A DNA stretch of 64,000 bases, taken from Methanolobus sp. ZRKC5 (GTDB lineage Archaea > Halobacteriota > Methanosarcinia > Methanosarcinales > Methanosarcinaceae). Each line of letters starts with the position of its first letter. The first letter of the stretch is position 1. Location: the NCBI RefSeq assembly GCF_038446525.1, contig NZ_CP151792.1:434001-498000 (forward strand), written 5' to 3'. The position numbers and the translations under genes are program-made. This document shows, piece after piece, positions 58,819 through 64,000 of this stretch. Under the pieces are notes generated by a model. That model was not told where the DNA came from, did no database searches, and was given only the letters and a program-made list of their open reading frames with translations.

Positions 58819-59547
58819 TCAAGTACAAGAAGGATGTTCGTTCGTATTAGGAGAGTTATGAGGAACATCCACCATATTTGGATAATCCCCTGAGAGAATA
58901 CGATCCATCAGAACAATTGTTTCTTTGTGAACCTTAGTCATTTTTCCCTTGTCAATACCTTCCATTGCCAGATAATCGTTCATGCATTTACAAACGCCAT
59001 TCTCTTTATCTTCCTGGCAATAATCATCAACAAAGGCGATACACCCTTTGTAACCAAGTTTCTTTCCAACATAATCTATGGCATAAGATACTCCATATTT
59101 GCAGCCTATGCCCGGCATGAAATATTCATAGCCTTCCTTTCTTTTTTGCTGAAGCCACGGGAAGAGATTTGAGTCACGGTCTATTATGAATATCTGATCT
59201 TTTTTGAAACCATGTTTCATGAGAACATCTACCATCTCACCCAGAGAACATGGTACGTCACACCTACCACCAGATACCTTAATACATTTCTGATTTTTAC
59301 GTTTGTGAATCTTGTCTGATGCAGGACATGTATGCTCACCCATAGGCTTTGCACAATATGGTAAAAAAGCAACACACTTATCCAAATCTTCCCTCACCAC
59401 TTTATTTATGTCCAAAGAGTGAGGATATAATGCCAAATTGTTTTCTATAAGAACATTCTCTTGTTTTTTGAATTTACATTTCCATTTAACAATCTTTTGA
59501 TGAATTGAATAGGGAAGTAATCCATATATTAATTCTCGGCTCAACAT
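58819..59547 (-). CDS. DUF116 family protein, paralogue
   Basis: A 242-residue paralogue of the protein at 57877-58551, with FLPYCAKPMGEHTCP, KCIKVSGGRCDVPCSLG and GIGCKYGVSYAI conserved, and a C-terminal extension ending in HPSCT. GGAGG precedes the ATG by 7 bases. The 267-base gap to the second copy is AT-rich without a gene. The pair probably arose by tandem duplication followed by considerable divergence. Confidence 0.8.
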   Translation of the reverse strand: MLSRELIYGLLPYSIHQKIVKWKCKFKKQENVLIENNLALYPHSLDINKVVREDLDKCVAFLPYCAKPMGEHTCPASDKIHKRKNQKCIKVSGGRCDVPCSLGEMVDVLMKHGFKKDQIFIIDRDSNLFPWLQQKRKEGYEYFMPGIGCKYGVSYAIDYVGKKLGYKGCIAFVDDYCQEDKENGVCKCMNDYLAMEGIDKGKMTKVHKETIVLMDRILSGDYPNMVDVPHNSPNTNEHPSCT

Positions 59548-59857
59548 TTTTTTCCTCCGTTCGGTTTTGGACCATACTTCCGTGGAGTAATCCAGAGTAA
59601 ATTATAATGCCCAATTTGAACTTTTATCAAGCATTTGTTTGATTGGTCATCCCTATAAACATCATGACCATATATACATTTATTCATGTACATGAATTTT
59701 ATTAAAAAATATATACTGTGACCATCGTAGTAAATATTTAAAAAAGACACTATAAAAAGTGTCTATATTTTATATATAAGTTATATAGGAAAAATAATGC
59801 TTCTGAACTTTAAAAATGTCAGTGAATATTCACTAATTAGCTTATTGATAGCGGAGA
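59548..59857. other. Intergenic region with perfect terminator hairpin
   Basis: About 310 AT-rich bases. AGACACT (59745-59751) and AGTGTCT (59758-59764) form a 7-bp hairpin; on the minus strand a T-run follows, so it probably ends the transcript of the upstream HTH gene. A TATA-rich stretch lies at 59765-59785. A weak 50-69 codon minus-strand frame (59541-59750) overlaps the DUF116 start and is not convincing. Confidence 0.55.
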
Positions 59858-60133
59858 CTAAAGACCCAATTCCTTTGCAATCTCCTGAAACTCCCTACCC
59901 TTTGCAGTTGTTACATACAGGTTCCCTTTATGTTCAAGCAGCCCTTTTTCTTCTAACATTACAAGATACCTGTTAACCATATCAAAGTTCAGATTTGCAT
60001 TGTAAACTATGTGTGTTTTTTTCGCCCCCTCCAATGCAGCTTTTAATATCTCCACACTAATGGCAGTTCTGCTTCGTCTAATATCACCACATCCATTAGT
60101 TACAGCCTTTCCGTCAATCCCAATACTGCTCAT
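59858..60133 (-). CDS. Small winged-helix protein, paralogue of 50264-50461
   Basis: A winged-helix protein of about 91 residues from ATG 60133; ATG 60172 would add a hydrophobic stretch that looks non-native. The domain RRSRTAISVEILKAALEGAK, NRYLVMLEEKGLLEHKG and the end EFQEIAKELGL match the paralogue almost throughout. These proteins bracket the archaeosortase/surface-protein region at both ends and may regulate it. Neither candidate start has a good ribosome-binding site. Confidence 0.72.
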   Translation of the reverse strand: MSSIGIDGKAVTNGCGDIRRSRTAISVEILKAALEGAKKTHIVYNANLNFDMVNRYLVMLEEKGLLEHKGNLYVTTAKGREFQEIAKELGL

Positions 60134-60183
60134 GATGAATAAAAGTTGGAAGGAAACAACCCATCCCAACATGCAAATCCAAT

Positions 60184-60822
60184 TTATTTTTTAGATCTGT
60201 ATCCATAAGAAACTACAACAACTCCTGCAAGGACGAGACCAAATACAGCAATTATGCCCTTACTCTCAGGAGTAGTTACAGGTGAGGTTTCATCATCCAT
60301 CACTTCATCTTCTGTGCTTGGAAGTGCTTTTTCCTGAGGTACTGATTCTGATTCTTCTGCAATTGTCTCTTCTTCAATAGTTTCCGTAGTAGCAACGCTA
60401 CTAAAACCTCCCCCACCACCTGATGATTTGGTTTCAGTCGTAGTAGTAGGAGGTGCAGGATTAGTTGCACTAAGATCCATGGAAATTACTTCACCGCTCT
60501 GATAGCTACTAAGGTCCAATGTCGTTGTTTCCACATCATTTACATAGACAGTAACCACACTATAATCAGAACTAACTCCCAGCCTGTTGCTTCGTTCATC
60601 ACCGAACATACCCGTATTAGTTACAATTGTTTCACCAACTGTCTGGCCATCAACAACGAGTGCCACTTCTGTTCCCACAGGTGCCGGACTTCCATCAACC
60701 ATTAAACTCCCTTCTAGTACGACTGGAGGACTAACGGCTGCAGCAGGTACAGCTACTACCATGAATGAGAATAAAATTATTAAAACCTGTAATGAAACAC
60801 CATATTTTTTATCGCTTATCAT
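60184..60822 (-). CDS. Surface protein with C-terminal membrane anchor
   Basis: About 212 residues from ATG 60822, which has GGTGGGA upstream; an earlier in-frame start lacks support. Signal peptide (LQVLIILFSFMVVAVPAAA), a small beta domain (EGSLMVDGSPAPVGTEVALV), a Thr/Gly/Glu-rich low-complexity stalk (TTTTETKSSGGGGGFSS), then a C-terminal helix (GIIAVFGLVLAGVVVVSY) with a basic tail RSKK. The tail could be a sorting signal of another class or a plain anchor; no VPxxxP motif. Follows the cohesin gene in the same direction. Confidence 0.8.
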   Translation of the reverse strand: MISDKKYGVSLQVLIILFSFMVVAVPAAAVSPPVVLEGSLMVDGSPAPVGTEVALVVDGQTVGETIVTNTGMFGDERSNRLGVSSDYSVVTVYVNDVETTTLDLSSYQSGEVISMDLSATNPAPPTTTTETKSSGGGGGFSSVATTETIEEETIAEESESVPQEKALPSTEDEVMDDETSPVTTPESKGIIAVFGLVLAGVVVVSYGYRSKK

Positions 60823-60892
60823 ACGTCCCACCTTTGATAAATCAAAAAAGCAGTGAGAAATCTCACTGCAAATTTTACATGTTCCTTTCACC

Positions 60893-63136
60893 TCAGGCCA
60901 ATACACACTCCTCGTTCACGAATACGTAATATCCTTCATACATATTCATTTCAAAGACATCTGTACCTATCTGGTTGCCGTTGAGGGGTCCTTCCTGCCC
61001 ATTGTTGCCTACGTAAGCAAACTCATTTGCAGAGGTTACCCATGGTCCTATGACCTTGAAGTAGCAGTCATCGATCGTTGCGAGACTGATCTCTGCAGAC
61101 AGTTCTACCTTGGCGTTGTGACCAATCGCATTCCATCCCGGATAAAGTGTCAGTGATGGAGGCGTAGATGGTACCTTTGGTGTGAAATAGTCCTCGAGTA
61201 TGACAACTTCCTCAGACAGATTGTTGTGTACCCAATATGCCTTCAATGGCTCAAAGGTAGTTGGTACAATCATCGCAGTTCCATTGTCATAGAATACATC
61301 ATCAACCTCTACGTCGGTAAAGTCCTGAAGTACATAGTCGATAGTTGCATTCTCAAGTGTCTCTGGGACTGAGATCAGGTTCCATCCTGGCAGGAGTATT
61401 ATTCCTTGTGGATTATATACTGCTACACAGACGATATTGAACGCTGAATCTGTTCCATCATCCAATGTTGCCTTTATCAGGTACTTACCATCAGGTACAC
61501 TTGTCGTATCAAGCACAGCTGTCCAGCCATCGGAGCTATCATTGTCCGTTGCGAACTCGGTCCAGACCTCACCAACGTCATCATCAGCACAGTTACCGTT
61601 GGTATCTGCAAAGATAGCAAACGTTGCCGTTATGATATCATCCTGACTGGAGTTGTCCACAACCTCGACGATCTGTGTCTTTGAGACCACATCACCATCG
61701 GAATGAGAGATGATCTCTGGTACTGGAACTACATTAGGTACTGTTACTATCTCAACTGTACCGTCTGTAACTACCACTCCGGCGATAGCTGTATTGCTTT
61801 CATCCTTGAGAACTACAGCGTTCAGGTCAAGGTCATAGGTTCCATCTGTTGCACCAGCCTTCACTTCGAACTCAATGGTTAACATTGTCCCGGCTTCCGG
61901 CGTATAGACGCCACCAGTGGCAGCAAGACCATAGGATATTGTACCTGCTGCGTCATCACCACTTCCAGGTGCTACGAGTGCTCCGGCTCCGAGCAGATCC
62001 TCATTGATAACATCATTTACCATGAGTACTGCAGGATCATAGGATAGCTGCAGGTTCACACCACGAAGGTTCTCATCAGCTGAATCAACATCAACTTCCA
62101 CCAGGAACGTGTCACCGATATCGACAGGTCCACTTGTTACTGGAGATATTATAACCTCCGGCACGTCAGAGACCACTCCGTCAGCTACCTGAACGGTAGC
62201 ATCCGTGACACTTACTCCAGCGATAGCTGTATTGGTTTCATCCTTGAGAACTACAGTGTTCAGGTCAAGGTCATAGGTTCCGTCTGTTGCACCAGCCTTC
62301 ACTTCGAACTCAATGGTTAACATTGTTCCGGCTTCTGGTGTGTAGGTTCCGGCAGTGGAAGCGATACCACATGCTATGGTGCCTGCTCCGTCATCACCAC
62401 AAGATATAGTGAGTGTGTCGGATCCAAACAGTTCATCGTTGGTAACGTCATTTACCATGAGTACTGCAGGATCATAGGCTAGCTGTAGGTTCACACCACG
62501 AAGATTCTCGTCGGCTGAATCGACTTCAACCTCTACCACGAACGTGTCACCAGGGCCAACAGGACCGCTTGTTGCAGGAGTTATTTTCACTTCTGGTTCA
62601 TCAGGTGTAGGTACTACAACATCATCCCCTACTTTCAATGTTCCATCTGTGACCCCAACTCCAACGATAGGTTCATTGGCTTCATCCTTAAGAACAACAC
62701 CATTTAGATCAAGGTCGTAAGTGCCATTTGCTGCACCTGCCTTTACCTCGAAATCAACGGTTAACATTGTTCCGGCTTCTGGTGTGTAGGTTCCGGCGGT
62801 GGAAGCGATACCACATGCTATGGTGCCTGCTCCGTCGTCACCACACGATATAGTGAGTGTGTCGGTTCCAAACAGTTCCTCATTGGTAACGTCATTCACC
62901 ACGAGCACTGAAGGATCATAGGCTAGTTGCAGGTTCACGCCACGAAGGTTAGCGGTCTCAGAATCGACCATAACACTAACCTGGAACGTATCGCCTGCAT
63001 CATACTCATTTGTCTGCGGATCTACTGACACTGAAGGTGCTGCTGCTGCAAGTCCTACGCCTACCATGAAACATGCACAAAATATTAAAAGGATGGCAGT
63101 TGATCCTGCCATTCCCTTACGTGTTGTTTTTGTCAT
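60893..63136 (-). CDS. Exported protein with three cohesin-like domains
   Basis: About 747 residues from ATG 63136 (GAGGTGA upstream). Signal peptide (AILLIFCACFMVGVGLAAAA). Three cohesin-type repeats of about 145 residues each (DTFQVSVMVDS, NLRGVNLQLAYDPSVL, TYTPEAGTMLTVDFEVKAG). An Ig-like linker region and a C-terminal domain with two LxPGWNLISVP/LYPGWNAIGH segments, seen in many methanosarcinal surface proteins. No membrane anchor at the C-terminus. The upstream neighbour ends in a dockerin, so the two products may bind each other. Confidence 0.9.
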   Translation of the reverse strand: MTKTTRKGMAGSTAILLIFCACFMVGVGLAAAAPSVSVDPQTNEYDAGDTFQVSVMVDSETANLRGVNLQLAYDPSVLVVNDVTNEELFGTDTLTISCGDDGAGTIACGIASTAGTYTPEAGTMLTVDFEVKAGAANGTYDLDLNGVVLKDEANEPIVGVGVTDGTLKVGDDVVVPTPDEPEVKITPATSGPVGPGDTFVVEVEVDSADENLRGVNLQLAYDPAVLMVNDVTNDELFGSDTLTISCGDDGAGTIACGIASTAGTYTPEAGTMLTIEFEVKAGATDGTYDLDLNTVVLKDETNTAIAGVSVTDATVQVADGVVSDVPEVIISPVTSGPVDIGDTFLVEVDVDSADENLRGVNLQLSYDPAVLMVNDVINEDLLGAGALVAPGSGDDAAGTISYGLAATGGVYTPEAGTMLTIEFEVKAGATDGTYDLDLNAVVLKDESNTAIAGVVVTDGTVEIVTVPNVVPVPEIISHSDGDVVSKTQIVEVVDNSSQDDIITATFAIFADTNGNCADDDVGEVWTEFATDNDSSDGWTAVLDTTSVPDGKYLIKATLDDGTDSAFNIVCVAVYNPQGIILLPGWNLISVPETLENATIDYVLQDFTDVEVDDVFYDNGTAMIVPTTFEPLKAYWVHNNLSEEVVILEDYFTPKVPSTPPSLTLYPGWNAIGHNAKVELSAEISLATIDDCYFKVIGPWVTSANEFAYVGNNGQEGPLNGNQIGTDVFEMNMYEGYYVFVNEECVLA

Positions 63137-63158
63137 GATTTCACCTCTTACATCAGGC

Positions 63159-64000
63159 TTAAGACTGATATACTCCTGCAAACTCTACGAAGTCATCGAA
63201 GTCTACGTCACCGTCGTCATCGAAGTCGAAGATTGCATTGTAGTTGCTGTCACCAATTACTGAGTTGTAGGATGCTGCAAATTCAACAAAGTCGTCGAAG
63301 TTGACAACCTTATCACCGTTGATATCACCCTTTATCTCCTCGACTGGTGGCTCTACAACTGCAGCGCCGCCGTTCATGTAGATACCAGTACCATCTGTTG
63401 GATCATGTGTGAACATCATCCTTGGATAGACTGGTGGAATCTCGACATTGTCACACAGTACAGTGTTTGGTGCTGTGAATGAACTGGTCAGCAGATAGTC
63501 ACCATTTCCACCTGCATTTGGCACATCTGGATAGACAAACTCCTTGTAGAAGTCTGGCATTGTCCTGATGTGCAGCCACTTCCATGTCTCGAATGAGTCA
63601 GCTGGAACTGAGTCTGCTGTACCAACTATACCACAGCCTTCTCTGAGAATTTCCAGGAGGTTGGTATGGAACCTTGCCTCATAGTCCTTACCTGTGAAGT
63701 AGATCTCTGTTGCTGGCACGTCAAACATGCGTTCTGCAACTGTATCGTAAACACTGCTGATGTACATGTCATGATACCAGAGCAGATCATCTGTTGCGCT
63801 GTAATCGCGTGACTGTCCGTAGTAGCATGTTGTAATTGGATTCACCTTGAATGTAGGTACGTCGATGTCATCGATCATAATGTGGTCACCATTGAATGGT
63901 GGCAGCACAGGAATGATATCACCGTCATACACAGCCTTCTTGACAACTGAAAGGTCATTCAGGGAAACATCCTGGTGTTCTGGCAGTGGATTCCTTATAG
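63159..64000 (-). CDS. Dockerin-domain protein, C-terminal part
   Basis: The last 280 codons of a minus-strand gene whose start is beyond the right edge. The visible body (FKVNPITTCYYGQSRDYSA, MFTHDPTDGTGIYMNGG) is unknown to me. A Pro/Glu linker (VEPPVEEIKG) precedes a type I dockerin with two calcium-binding F-hand loops: DINGDKVVNFDDFVEFA and FDDDGDVDFDDFVEFAG. It ends 22 bases before the cohesin gene starts, so they are co-transcribed. Confidence 0.9.
   Translation of the reverse strand, partial: IRNPLPEHQDVSLNDLSVVKKAVYDGDIIPVLPPFNGDHIMIDDIDVPTFKVNPITTCYYGQSRDYSATDDLLWYHDMYISSVYDTVAERMFDVPATEIYFTGKDYEARFHTNLLEILREGCGIVGTADSVPADSFETWKWLHIRTMPDFYKEFVYPDVPNAGGNGDYLLTSSFTAPNTVLCDNVEIPPVYPRMMFTHDPTDGTGIYMNGGAAVVEPPVEEIKGDINGDKVVNFDDFVEFAASYNSVIGDSNYNAIFDFDDDGDVDFDDFVEFAGVYQS

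Noticed and set aside
59541-59750. 69-codon minus-strand frame ahead of the second DUF116 gene
   Set aside because: No ribosome-binding site, AT-rich hydrophobic start, overlaps the well-supported DUF116 start. A shorter internal version with two cysteines is possible but unsupported.
50264-60172. Paralogous HTH genes and DUF116 twins as signs of a composite transposon
   Set aside because: No terminal inverted repeats or transposase in the interval; the paralogues are too diverged to be recent flanks.

Overview
The window reads as a chromosomal segment of a methanogenic archaeon of the Methanosarcinales, most likely a Methanolobus/Methanococcoides-type member of the Methanosarcinaceae. Reasons: archaeal informational genes (aIF5B, S6e, L24e, S28e, L7Ae, tRNA C56 methyltransferase Trm56), AMP phosphorylase, a two-gene SUF/SMS iron-sulfur system, bacterial-type gyrase, GGTGA-type ribosome-binding sites, TATA-box promoters and many Ig-like surface proteins. 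The genus is inference. I see no rRNA, tRNA or CRISPR array.

Layout. 1-5.4 kb: a cut-off secreted protein, a KaiC-like ATPase pair, a Nif3-like protein, Trm56, AMP phosphorylase and a guanine-deaminase-like enzyme. 5.4-6.6 kb: a complete IS5-type insertion sequence with 13-bp ends and a 4-bp target duplication. 6.7-16 kb: MscS channel, prephenate dehydratase, then a five-gene membrane/MoxR/DUF58/vWA/vWA operon. 16-26 kb: a response-regulator/PAS/histidine-kinase hybrid, a CobW/HypB-like P-loop protein, metY-metX (metX fused to CBS domains), an HTH regulator with a membrane ferredoxin-like protein, a GC-rich intergenic region with paired hairpins, a DUF2115 protein and a bactofilin-like membrane protein. 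26-33 kb: gyrB-gyrA, pdxS-pdxT and a pyridoxamine-oxidase-fold protein.

33-43 kb is the most unusual region. Two divergent arms start from one promoter region. One arm encodes an SPFH (flotillin-like) protein with a C-terminal zinc ribbon and a secreted/membrane Ig-like zinc-ribbon protein, with a HEPN-like protein beyond it. The other encodes a 51-residue ribbon-helix-helix protein, an ESCRT-III/Snf7-like protein, an MIT-AAA ATPase closely resembling Vps4/CdvC, two membrane Ig-like proteins (one with a zinc ribbon) and a coiled-coil/winged-helix protein. I read this as a candidate ESCRT-type membrane-remodelling system in a euryarchaeon, physically linked to an SPFH scaffold and zinc-ribbon partners.

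43-50 kb holds a run of minus-strand housekeeping genes (S6e, aIF5B, Ndk, L24e, S28e, L7Ae) and the SmsB/SmsC pair. 50-64 kb is a cell-surface region: an archaeosortase directly downstream of a protein carrying a VPxxxP-type C-terminal sorting signal, a second such protein of 1544 residues with seven near-identical 342-bp repeats, two DUF116 paralogues, two paralogous small HTH proteins, and a neighbouring cohesin-domain protein and dockerin-domain protein. Many genes in the window end in a hairpin that includes their own stop codon, which looks like a recurring local style of 3' end.
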